From a virus, in the IMG/VR virus record IMGVR_UViG_3300031857_001125, positions 1 to 27,039 of that record: 27,039 nt of DNA, one strand, 5' to 3'. The stretch's first letter is position 1; each line of letters starts with the position of its first letter. A model generated the notes under the pieces. It ran no database searches, was not told the DNA's origin, and worked only from the letters and a program-made list of their open reading frames with translations. This document shows, in pieces, positions 7,449 to 13,033 of the stretch. The position numbers and the translations under genes are program-made.

Positions 7449-7822
7449 GTTTTTTCCCGAAGTTCAGGAACGAACCATTGTGTACAAACTCAGACACACC
7501 TGACGATTGGTTCCCTGAGTTTGATCTTGTGCGTGGTGATAGGAAGGGTATTCGTGATAGATACTCATACACACCTAGCGCCATGCGTGCAAGAAACACA
7601 TGCTTAAACTGTCCTGCGTATGAGGAGTGCTTAGAGTATTCCTTACAATGGACTGATCTCGTAGGTATATGGGCAAACCTAGATACGTATGAGCGTAGAG
7701 AGGAACAACGTGCGAGAAATATACAAACAACAAGTTTGACTTTCACGTATGATAATCCACTAGATATAAACATCGTGCCTAGAATACACGATAGAGATGA
7801 GTGGGAAAATGAACTACAATAA
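7445..7822 (+). CDS. WhiB-like transcription regulator
   Basis: The GTG at 7445 is chosen because AAAGGCGG lies eight or nine bases upstream and it overlaps the preceding stop as GTGA; a longer reading from 7406 would add 13 unrelated residues. The 125-residue protein has the Wbl pattern: Cys13 before a D..DWFPE segment, then Cys53, Cys56 and Cys62 in NTCLNCPAYEEC, then GIW at 74-76. The four Cys normally hold a 4Fe-4S cluster, and the GIW turn contacts the primary sigma factor. Here the usual GVWGG is GIWANLD, so the two Gly after Trp are replaced. WhiB proteins occur only in Actinobacteria and their phages, which is the best host clue here. A basic patch for DNA binding is weak (ERREEQRAR), so it may act on sigma rather than on DNA. 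Confidence 0.87.
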   Translation: MSFFPKFRNEPLCTNSDTPDDWFPEFDLVRGDRKGIRDRYSYTPSAMRARNTCLNCPAYEECLEYSLQWTDLVGIWANLDTYERREEQRARNIQTTSLTFTYDNPLDINIVPRIHDRDEWENELQ

Positions 7823-7928
7823 TGATGAGTTCACACAGGAAACTGTGTGGGAACAGTTGCGTATAATAGCGTGGATATCTTTCACCACGCTAGGAGTTTT
7901 ATGCGCAATACTTTCGGTGGCGCTATGA
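7809..7928 (+). CDS. Small membrane peptide, 39 aa
   Basis: The ATG at 7809 lies inside the end of the WhiB-like gene, with GAGTGGGAAA before it. The peptide starts MNYNNDEFTQETVWEQLRI and continues with one hydrophobic stretch (IIAWISFTTLGVLCAILSVAL) to the stop. It is therefore a C-terminally anchored membrane peptide with a short acidic head. It overlaps the following ATG as ATGA. No family is recognised. Confidence 0.65.
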   Translation: MNYNNDEFTQETVWEQLRIIAWISFTTLGVLCAILSVAL

Positions 7929-8026
7929 TGTGTAGATATTGTAAGCGCCAGCGAGAGGCTGGCATACAGGATAATATCCCTGCGTGCCATGCTTGCTACG
8001 TAAAGAAGGGTGGAATAAATGAGTGA
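7925..8026 (+). CDS. Zn-ribbon micro-protein, 33 aa
   Basis: The peptide MMCRYCKRQREAGIQDN... has CxxC at its start (CRYC) and again near its end (CHAC), enough for one zinc ribbon. The start overlaps the previous stop (ATGA), GGTGG lies upstream, and the stop overlaps the next gene's first codons. The tight coupling on both sides supports a real gene despite its size. Confidence 0.62.
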   Translation: MMCRYCKRQREAGIQDNIPACHACYVKKGGINE

Positions 8027-8201
8027 TTTACATACCTATCGAGTAAAGGCTAAGTGCATGGTTAGTGTCTATCAAGACATAACGTGTGATGACGTGGAGA
8101 GAGCCGTGTACTTAGCCCTCGATGCAGTTAATGAGTGGAACGTTTATTCGCTAGACGAAGCCGAAGTCAAGCGTGTACTAGAGGTGGAAAGGATAGACTA
8201 A
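8019..8201 (+). CDS. Hypothetical protein, 60 aa
   Basis: The protein begins MSDLHTYRVKAKCMVSVYQD and has a predicted strand-strand-helix-strand pattern (acidic helix VERAVYLALDAVNEW, then a C-terminal EVKRVLEV). AAGAAGGGTGG before the ATG is a good ribosome site. It resembles the next gene product in start (MSD), size and layout, so the two may be diverged duplicates. No function can be assigned. Confidence 0.7.
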   Translation: MSDLHTYRVKAKCMVSVYQDITCDDVERAVYLALDAVNEWNVYSLDEAEVKRVLEVERID

Positions 8202-8365
8202 TGAGCGACAAGTATGAAGAAAAATACGTGCTACGTGTGGAATTAGTGGCACGAGATGGCGTGTATTACGAAGGTATCTGTAATGTACAAAATCTAATAG
8301 ATTACAAATTGCGTGATTACTTTCACGTAAAGACTACTGAAATCAAGCAAGTGGTATCTGCCTAA
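8201..8365 (+). CDS. Hypothetical protein, 54 aa, last gene of the plus-strand operon
   Basis: I placed the start at 8201, where ATG overlaps the preceding stop (TAATG) and GGAAAGGA lies upstream; a longer frame from 8135 runs through the previous gene. The sequence MSDKYEEKYVLRVELVARD ... EIKQVVSA has the same strand-helix-strand feel as the 60-residue protein before it. The operon terminator follows 12 bases after the stop. Function unknown. Confidence 0.7.
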   Translation: MSDKYEEKYVLRVELVARDGVYYEGICNVQNLIDYKLRDYFHVKTTEIKQVVSA

Positions 8366-8377
8366 TACCACGTAAAG

Positions 8378-8411
8378 AAACCCTCACGACTCCTTGCGTG
8401 GGGGTTTTTTT
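8378..8411 (+). terminator. Terminator of the plus-strand operon
   Basis: AAACCCTCACG (8378-8388) pairs with CGTGGGGGTTT (8397-8407) over 11 positions around an eight-base loop, and the T run continues to 8411. The same bases also encode the C-terminus of a minus-strand mini-protein (8384-8551). Confidence 0.92.
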
Positions 8412-8551
8412 ATTACCCAATTACCGACCTTATGCTGGCACACGCAATCTGCGTATTCACAAACGTTGTGTCTTTCGTGTGCTAAATCCTCACGCCCATA
8501 CGAGTTCATAGTGCCACCTTGTTTGCATGGATCACAAATCACGTGTATCAC
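8384..8551 (-). CDS. Cys-rich mini-protein with CxCQH motif, 55 aa
   Basis: The GTG at 8551 has AAGGG seven bases upstream. The peptide contains CDPC near its start, then HERHNVCEYADCVCQH. The paired Cys plus the CxCQH ending is a pattern I know from short actinophage and actinobacterial proteins, presumably zinc binding. It is the last gene of the minus-strand replication unit, 69 bases after the sigma gene, with motif copy C (8607-8622) upstream. Its last eight codons run through the opposing operon terminator, which fixes the C-terminus PRKES. It is below common length cut-offs, so it could easily be missed. Confidence 0.62.
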   Translation of the reverse strand: MIHVICDPCKQGGTMNSYGREDLAHERHNVCEYADCVCQHKVGNWVIKKPPRKES

Positions 8552-8606
8552 ACACCCTTACGTGTGCACACGGGAGCCACACGGGAAAAAGTTTGTGTTG
8601 GTTCAT

Positions 8607-8622
8607 TACATATCTTGCTGTC
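8607..8622 (-). promoter_or_regulatory. Motif copy C (GACAGCAAGATATGTA)
   Basis: This is the third copy of the motif at 3981 and 4039, same strand, 15 of 16 bases identical to copy B. It begins over the last bases of the sigma gene, 56 bases before the GTG of the CxCQH gene. The 12 bases GTTTGTGTTGGT next to it (8591-8602) recur near copy A at about 3897-3908. Confidence 0.5.
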
Positions 8623-9325
8623 ACACGTCCTCATCTACTGTATCCTCCGTGACTTCCTCGTTTACTAACTCAATTTCCTCACTCACGCTTATTTCTTCCT
8701 CAGTAAAATCTCTTTCTTTGCGTGGATAATTACCACCAAGAAAGTTTAACATACTTTTTAATGCTCTGTTTACACGCATGCGTACAGCATCTTGCGAGAT
8801 AGATAACTCTGAGGCTATTGCGCCTAACTCTAGTCCACTTGCGTATCGCAAGATCACGATATCTCGCTGTTCCTTGTTTAATTTACTGATTGCTTTCTCA
8901 ATATCAGAACAGATTGCAGGCCAGTTATTGCCCTCAGATGCAACCTTTTTTACGTTAGTCACACTCAAATCGTTCATGACAGGAGCCTCACGATTACCCG
9001 TTAAAACAGCAGGAATCAGCGATTCTAGCATGTTTTTATCGTAATAATAGTTATCTTCTACACGGAATCCAACCGACTTTGCCTTCTCTTTCTGACAGTA
9101 ATCTTTGGCAGCATTACGTAGTGAGCGTGCAACGAGTTTGGTGGATTGCTTGCTGTCATGTGAATCATGCCAGTACTTAACTTTGTTTGGATGCGTAAGA
9201 AACCATAGCCATAACTCCTGACGTAAGTCATCAACATCTACCATGCGATACTTACGAGAGAACTCATAGGCAATAGATGAAACTACGCCTTCATATTCCT
9301 CGATGAATCTTTTTACCATCGCCAT
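8621..9325 (-). CDS. Sigma-70 family RNA polymerase sigma factor
   Basis: The protein has 234 residues. The N-terminal part (about 4-60) resembles sigma region 2, with VDDLRQELWLWFL as the core-binding helix. About 148-197 is region 4, with the helix-turn-helix LNKEQRDIVILRYASGLELGAIASELSI and recognition helix AVRMRVNRAL, which would read a -35 box. The end (about 205-234) is an acidic tail (EEEISVSEEIELVNEEVTEDTVDEDV, split by few neutral residues). The linker between domains is short, as in group 4 (ECF-like) or phage sigma factors. GAGGG precedes the ATG at 9325, which lies 13 bases inside the phosphoesterase gene. It would redirect host RNA polymerase to phage promoters; the three-copy motif in this window is one candidate target. 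Confidence 0.82.
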   Translation of the reverse strand: MAMVKRFIEEYEGVVSSIAYEFSRKYRMVDVDDLRQELWLWFLTHPNKVKYWHDSHDSKQSTKLVARSLRNAAKDYCQKEKAKSVGFRVEDNYYYDKNMLESLIPAVLTGNREAPVMNDLSVTNVKKVASEGNNWPAICSDIEKAISKLNKEQRDIVILRYASGLELGAIASELSISQDAVRMRVNRALKSMLNFLGGNYPRKERDFTEEEISVSEEIELVNEEVTEDTVDEDV

Positions 9326-10053
9326 GTCTTGCCCTCAACTGTGAAACTATTTTTAACGATAGGCACAATTTGGGGAGTTACATTTTTACCATCCACATGC
9401 AAGATACCAAACCCTTGTTGCCAAGTGAATAATCCTGCTTTAATATACTTCGCATGCCTAACGTTCATGAGATGTCCAACTTCCATGCCCCATATAGCAC
9501 GAGATCCATTAGCCCAAGCCTGAGTGTAATGAGCCAATCCCATACGATGAGTGTGTCCACACACGACAGACATGCCACTTCTCTTTGCGAGTCCGAGAGC
9601 AGTAGCACCTGCTGTTGGTTGTACGTTACCTTCATCACCGTGCATGAGTAGCCAACCTGGGGCTATCTCTACAGGTCCATGATAATACGTAATACCCAAG
9701 TCATCTAACTTAAGAAACTTCTCAATTTCTAACTCTGGTAGTCCTAAGAACCCAGGAGCAGATGAGCGTATCTTGTTGAACAACCTGTCTGAATGGTTGC
9801 TACGTACAATGGTATCGATAGTTAAATCTTCTAGTAACTTAACAGTTGTATCTCTATCTTTACCTATTGATCTTTCCCACTCAAGTTCAGTCCCTTTTGC
9901 CCAACGACTGATCGACTGGAAATCTATTTCATCTCCAACCGATACTACTGAATCTGGTTGATAGGCATAGATGAATTTCTTGACGGCATTGACCGCATCT
10001 ACGTCGTGAAATGGGGATTGTAAATCAGAAATCACGACTATGGCTTTACTCAT
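9313..10053 (-). CDS. Calcineurin-like metallophosphoesterase
   Basis: The metal-site blocks of the family are present in order: SDLQSPFHD at 9-17, GDEID at 40-44, SNHSD at 85-89 (in place of GNHD/E), MHGDEG at 137-142 and GHTH at 166-169. A two-metal phosphodiesterase or phosphatase acting on nucleotides or nucleic acid ends is expected. The length of 246 residues fits the single-domain phage type. The start overlaps the stop of the HNH gene (ATGA) and the end overlaps the sigma gene, so it belongs to the replication operon. The substrate is not known. Confidence 0.9.
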   Translation of the reverse strand: MSKAIVVISDLQSPFHDVDAVNAVKKFIYAYQPDSVVSVGDEIDFQSISRWAKGTELEWERSIGKDRDTTVKLLEDLTIDTIVRSNHSDRLFNKIRSSAPGFLGLPELEIEKFLKLDDLGITYYHGPVEIAPGWLLMHGDEGNVQPTAGATALGLAKRSGMSVVCGHTHRMGLAHYTQAWANGSRAIWGMEVGHLMNVRHAKYIKAGLFTWQQGFGILHVDGKNVTPQIVPIVKNSFTVEGKTWRW

Positions 10054-10331
10054 TTTTTCTTTGCTCGTCTCTTATTTTCTAAGCCTACATTTTTCTTCTT
10101 AGACAAGACCCGTAGGTTAGATATCTTGTCGCTACCTTTACGTCCACGATTATCTTTATGGTCAACCTCTTGGTTACGCTTCAACTTCTTGCCAGTAGCC
10201 TTCTTGTAATCAAGACGTGCTTTATTGGTAGATGTTGTTTCAGTGCTTCCATCCTTTTTCTTACGTTTAATTACGTAAATAGGACGACCACCATTTTGTT
10301 TACTTCCTTTGTAAGGTCCGAATATTTTCAT
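10050..10331 (-). CDS. HNH-type endonuclease, small
   Basis: I chose ATG 10331 because it overlaps the upstream stop as TAATG; the frame can be extended four residues to 10343. The 93-residue, very lysine-rich protein has VDHKDNRGRKGSDKISNLRV and then KKKNVGLENK, matching the His-Asn-Asn core of HNH nucleases (DH..D...D...NL...N). The N-terminal segment resembles the small AP2/intein-endonuclease-like basic region (GGRPIYVIKRKKKDG). It may be a homing-type or packaging-associated nuclease. It lies inside the replication unit with overlapping ends. Confidence 0.75.
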   Translation of the reverse strand: MKIFGPYKGSKQNGGRPIYVIKRKKKDGSTETTSTNKARLDYKKATGKKLKRNQEVDHKDNRGRKGSDKISNLRVLSKKKNVGLENKRRAKKK

Positions 10332-10546
10332 TAGTCGCCACACTCACATACAAAGTCGTCATCCATATCGTCAAATGCATAATCGGCTATGCTAAATAAT
10401 TCGCCTTCTAAAACCTCATCAACGATAGTATCAAGTTCTCCCTGATTAAGTACATACCATTCTGAGTTTCCGTCTATAGCGAGATGTATCTTAAAGAACA
10501 AACGCATTAACCACTCAAATGGTTTGCCTAATAAGTATCTTATCAT
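10331..10546 (-). CDS. Hypothetical protein, 71 aa, acidic C-terminus
   Basis: The first 25 residues are hydrophobic and basic (MIRYLLGKPFEWLMRLFFKIH), possibly an amphipathic or membrane-surface helix. The rest is strongly acidic, ending in DDMDDDFVCECGD. Both ends overlap neighbours (ATGA at its start, TAATG at its end), so it is translated as part of the operon. No family is recognised. Confidence 0.65.
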   Translation of the reverse strand: MIRYLLGKPFEWLMRLFFKIHLAIDGNSEWYVLNQGELDTIVDEVLEGELFSIADYAFDDMDDDFVCECGD

Positions 10547-10866
10547 TTATCCCATTTTCCTCTCAGTACCAACAATGCGATTATCGCATAGTTTGCTAAG
10601 TCCTTAAATGAATCCTCGAAAGGTTCATGTTCAGGTGCCATATCCCTAACGCTGTCATATAAGTTATTTATACGAGCAGTCTTATCATGGATACGAACTC
10701 TTAGGCCATTGATGGCACCACCTGGTGCATTTGCTATGTTCTTTGGGCCGTAATCTTTATGCTTAGACAGCAATAAATCTACAAGTTCTTCTACTGTTTC
10801 CCATACACCTATCTCAAAGTCACTTGGATCAGGAATGTTATTATTTATTTTCGTCACTTTTGCCAT
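10543..10866 (-). CDS. Nmad1/DUF1599-like protein
   Basis: This 107-residue protein contains LLSKHKDYGPKNI, then GLRVRIHDKTARINNLYD and FKDLANYAIIALLVLRG. That arrangement (KHKDYG, R..DK..R..NL, D.ANYA) matches a small phage family often labelled DUF1599 or nucleotide-modification-associated domain 1. The domain was linked by comparative genomics to hypermodified DNA bases, though no biochemical role is proven. The start lies 26 bases inside the upstream gene, with GAGGAG about 13 bases before it. Recognition is from memory of the motif, so moderate confidence only. Confidence 0.6.
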   Translation of the reverse strand: MAKVTKINNNIPDPSDFEIGVWETVEELVDLLLSKHKDYGPKNIANAPGGAINGLRVRIHDKTARINNLYDSVRDMAPEHEPFEDSFKDLANYAIIALLVLRGKWDK

Positions 10867-11209
10867 ATTTCTTGAGCATCTCCTCTATACTGTCTATAGT
10901 TTCTTTAGTCATTTCCATAGTCTTGGCTTCGTTAATAAACTTATGGAAAGACTGCTCACCCTCAGATGCGTTGACTAATGATAGGACTAAAGACTGAACC
11001 ATAGCATCAGCACATTCTAAGTGGCCATGCTGTATCTGCTTACTAATCTGTTCAAGGAGTGGGAATAAATCAATACTATATCTGCTACTCAAACGTAAAC
11101 CCCAACTAAACGAGACATCACAATGCTCCAAGAACATGAATATATCATCGGTCTTAAAGTCACAGTCTCCACACTTAAAGCCTTCTTCTGATGGAATCAA
11201 TACGGTCAT
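10841..11209 (-). CDS. Hypothetical protein with CxxC finger, 122 aa
   Basis: The N-terminus has CGDC at 13-16 and HC near 29-30, which could form a C2HC-type zinc site. The rest is helical (LFPLLEQISKQIQHG ... IDSIEEMLKKYGK), with an acidic and lysine-rich end. The start overlaps the primase stop (ATGA). No family is recognised. Between a primase and an Nmad1-like protein, a role in replication or nucleotide handling is possible. Confidence 0.68.
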   Translation of the reverse strand: MTVLIPSEEGFKCGDCDFKTDDIFMFLEHCDVSFSWGLRLSSRYSIDLFPLLEQISKQIQHGHLECADAMVQSLVLSLVNASEGEQSFHKFINEAKTMEMTKETIDSIEEMLKKYGKSDENK

Positions 11210-11829
11210 TGTGAGTTACTTATCTTGTTTTGAAAATATTCGACACCGTGCTTTAGATACATAGAGTTAACATCCTCACCCTCTGGCATTTGTACAGTTA
11301 CAACATTAGGAAGTTCACGAGTTAATGATTTAGAAAAGTCATGTCCAGCCTGATCTCCATCAGCAAACATAAATACTTTATCAAAGTCTGCTAACAATTT
11401 AGTGTAATGTTTCTTCCAGTTATTCACGCCAGGGACCCCAACCGAAGGTAAACCACAAACATAATCCAACGTGATGGTGTCAATCTCACCTTCACAAATA
11501 CAAATATATGACGACGCTTTGAAGAATGACCTAGTATTGAAGAGATGTGTGTTCGCACCAGCCAAGCCCATATACTTCGGCTCTTCCGCTCCCATGGCTC
11601 TGAACCTAAGGTCAACCACACCTGTACGAGTGATATACGGAATGGAAAGACGGTTTTCGTATTGCTCATGACCCGTAACTGGATCTAGCACGACGCCCAA
11701 TCCCACTTTCTTCGCTACCTCCAGAGTGATTCCCCGTTCTGCGAGGTAATCCTCTGCTTCGTGAATTGCTGCTGCGTAATACTTTGCTGCTTTGCCCAGA
11801 GATTCTCTCTGCGAACTTGATTGCTTCAT
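11206..11829 (-). CDS. DNA primase, Toprim (catalytic) part
   Basis: The 207-residue protein carries the primase Toprim signature: CEGEID at 112-117 and FADGDQAG at 155-162, with GVPGVNNWKK between. These acidic residues bind the metal ions used to make RNA primers. Residues 13-105 look like the N-terminal core of DnaG-type primases (AAKYYAAAIHEAEDYLAERG ... ). There is no helicase-binding C-terminal domain. The ATG at 11829 lies inside the upstream CHC2 frame, in a +1 frame relation, with GGAGGG 11 bases before it. Removing one G of GGG at 11795-11797 would join both parts into one 287-residue primase. Confidence 0.9.
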   Translation of the reverse strand: MKQSSSQRESLGKAAKYYAAAIHEAEDYLAERGITLEVAKKVGLGVVLDPVTGHEQYENRLSIPYITRTGVVDLRFRAMGAEEPKYMGLAGANTHLFNTRSFFKASSYICICEGEIDTITLDYVCGLPSVGVPGVNNWKKHYTKLLADFDKVFMFADGDQAGHDFSKSLTRELPNVVTVQMPEGEDVNSMYLKHGVEYFQNKISNSQ

Positions 11830-12070
11830 GAAACTTTAGTCCCTCCCTCTCCATAATAATTCTATAAGTGTCGCCTTTAACTTGGCAGGCGAAACAACAA
11901 AATACATTTTCTCCAGTACTGACTGTTGCTGATCTGTGTGTGTCATCATGGAAGGGACATCTGATTGATGACCATCCACTTCGTTCAGGTACCTTTGCTC
12001 CATAATGTTCTAATATATCCTTAATTGGTAGGACATTTACACGTTGTGACTTTCTTGATCCATTGGTCAA
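11666..12070 (-). CDS. DNA primase, CHC2 zinc-finger part (separate frame)
   Basis: About residues 14-91 form the CHC2 zinc-binding domain of DnaG-type primases: C38-P-F-H41, then CFAC with C59 and C62, followed by the VKGD and EAIKFAERI elements. It would recognise template sequence and help start primers. After residue 92 the frame reads a Ser/Arg-rich tail (RSSNSRSRG...) with no primase character, while the Toprim frame on the same bases does. The tail is probably not conserved. The start appears to be TTG at 12068-12070 with GGAAGA before it, 50 bases inside the resolvase gene; confidence in the start is low. Confidence 0.82.
   Translation of the reverse strand: MTNGSRKSQRVNVLPIKDILEHYGAKVPERSGWSSIRCPFHDDTHRSATVSTGENVFCCFACQVKGDTYRIIMEREGLKFHEAIKFAERISGQSSKVLRSSNSRSRGLPRRTGNHSGGSEESGIGRRARSSYGS
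11791..11800 (-). other. Possible frameshift site joining the two primase frames
   Basis: On the minus strand TCT-GGG-CAA (CHC2 frame) can be read as TCT-G-GGC-AAA, skipping one base, which passes from ISG into GKAAKYY of the Toprim frame. The GGG is a place where a +1 slip or a one-base sequence error would be most natural. No downstream stimulatory structure could be judged by eye. Confidence 0.35.
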
Positions 12071-12392
12071 AATCTTCCACCACCCATGCTTGATTTATTC
12101 CTGCCATTCTACGTTTAATAATAACATAAGATGGCGGCACCTCGCTAATTGAGCGAGCACTTGCGTAGTTCTTTGCTTCAACTACTGCTTCATTCCAGAA
12201 CTCAGGCAACTTGAGTGCTTTAGTCGCCTTGAGTTCCAGGATATAAGTTTTACCATTGGCCATGACAACAATGTCGCCTTCGTCTTTAGCCCCCGCCTTT
12301 GTTAACCTTTCGGCTATCAAACTTTTTGAACGCAACCATTTTAGAACAGTTGTTTCAAACAAAGAACCTTTGCGTCCATTTTTGTTGGCCAT
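12021..12392 (-). CDS. Holliday-junction resolvase-like PD-(D/E)XK nuclease
   Basis: The 123-residue protein has RKGSLFETTVLKWL at the start (Glu13), then DEGDIVV (Asp40) and ELKA (Glu53, Lys55), followed by a conserved FWNEAVVEAKNYA helix. This is the core of archaeal Hjc-like and related phage resolvases of the PD-(D/E)XK fold. It should cut branched replication or recombination intermediates. It lies between the transglycosylase and the primase; the end overlaps the CHC2 frame by 50 bases. No good ribosome site is seen before the ATG at 12392. Confidence 0.78.
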   Translation of the reverse strand: MANKNGRKGSLFETTVLKWLRSKSLIAERLTKAGAKDEGDIVVMANGKTYILELKATKALKLPEFWNEAVVEAKNYASARSISEVPPSYVIIKRRMAGINQAWVVEDFDQWIKKVTTCKCPTN

Positions 12393-12398
12393 TTAGTC

Positions 12399-12821
12399 TT
12401 AGTACCAGCCTTTTCTATCATGATGATGAAGCGCTAAAGTAGGCGTTTTATACCGCTTTTTTATATACTTCAGCCCTAAATCAACTTGTTTGGTTAAGGG
12501 TGTATCCTCAGGCATATTGAGCATTTGGGGTATGCCATACGCTGATGACTTTGGGTTATCTGCTGTGTAATCCCAGCGAGATTCTTTAGTCCAAAGAGTG
12601 AGTAATGCTTTCCACTCTCGGTCATTCCAACCTACTTGCTTTACTTTCATAAATGCATATTTCTTAGCGAGTTTTTTACTTTGACTAATTGTCAAATTTA
12701 AGTCTTTACAGATCGGGTTCATACGGGTTACGTCCGTAATAGACGCAGCCGCAGGTTGATGCCAAGTACCCGCAAAGACCACAAAACACATTAAGATGTA
12801 TTTCAGGTTGTTTTTCTTCAT
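12399..12821 (-). CDS. Secreted lytic transglycosylase-like protein
   Basis: AGAGGAGAG six bases before 12821 and the ATGA overlap with the upstream gene set this start; the longer reading to 12869 is rejected. Residues 1-26 are a signal peptide (MKKNNLKYILMCFVVFAG ... PAAAS, cleavage after about Ala26). The mature domain has LWTKESRW with a candidate catalytic Glu80, then NPKSSAYGIPQM, LGLKYIKKRYKTP and a final GWY. This is the SLT-type fold of actinobacterial secreted transglycosylases that cut peptidoglycan. It sits inside the replication operon, far from the CHAP endolysin, which suggests a role other than final lysis, such as membrane or wall remodelling. Being exported, it may act from early in infection. 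Confidence 0.83.
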   Translation of the reverse strand: MKKNNLKYILMCFVVFAGTWHQPAAASITDVTRMNPICKDLNLTISQSKKLAKKYAFMKVKQVGWNDREWKALLTLWTKESRWDYTADNPKSSAYGIPQMLNMPEDTPLTKQVDLGLKYIKKRYKTPTLALHHHDRKGWY

Positions 12822-13033
12822 AGTCTCTCCTCTGTTGGGGCTGTTGCCTTTGTCCCACAGACAGCACACTCCATATCGATAAAGTATGAACTTATTGTAT
12901 CACTATCGTCATCCCATTCGACGAGTAGTTTCCAGACAAAAGAACCACAAGGACATATCTTGGTAGGTTCACCACGTATGTCCATGGACTCTTTATAATC
13001 TGGTTTTAATTCCCAGATATCCTTAGCACTCAT
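12818..13033 (-). CDS. Zn-ribbon protein, 71 aa
   Basis: Two Cys pairs, ICPCGS (27-29) and CAVCGT (about 56-59), are spaced by an acidic beta-rich segment (LLVEWDDDSDTISSYF), the layout of a rubredoxin-like or transcription-type zinc ribbon. The start overlaps the ATPase stop (ATGA) and the end overlaps the transglycosylase start. Possibly a helicase or RNA polymerase partner; no family is recognised. Confidence 0.68.
   Translation of the reverse strand: MSAKDIWELKPDYKESMDIRGEPTKICPCGSFVWKLLVEWDDDSDTISSYFIDMECAVCGTKATAPTEERL

Noticed and set aside
12822-12869. Longer N-terminus for the transglycosylase
   Set aside because: It would place the signal peptide internally; the internal ATG has a strong ribosome site and ATGA overlap.
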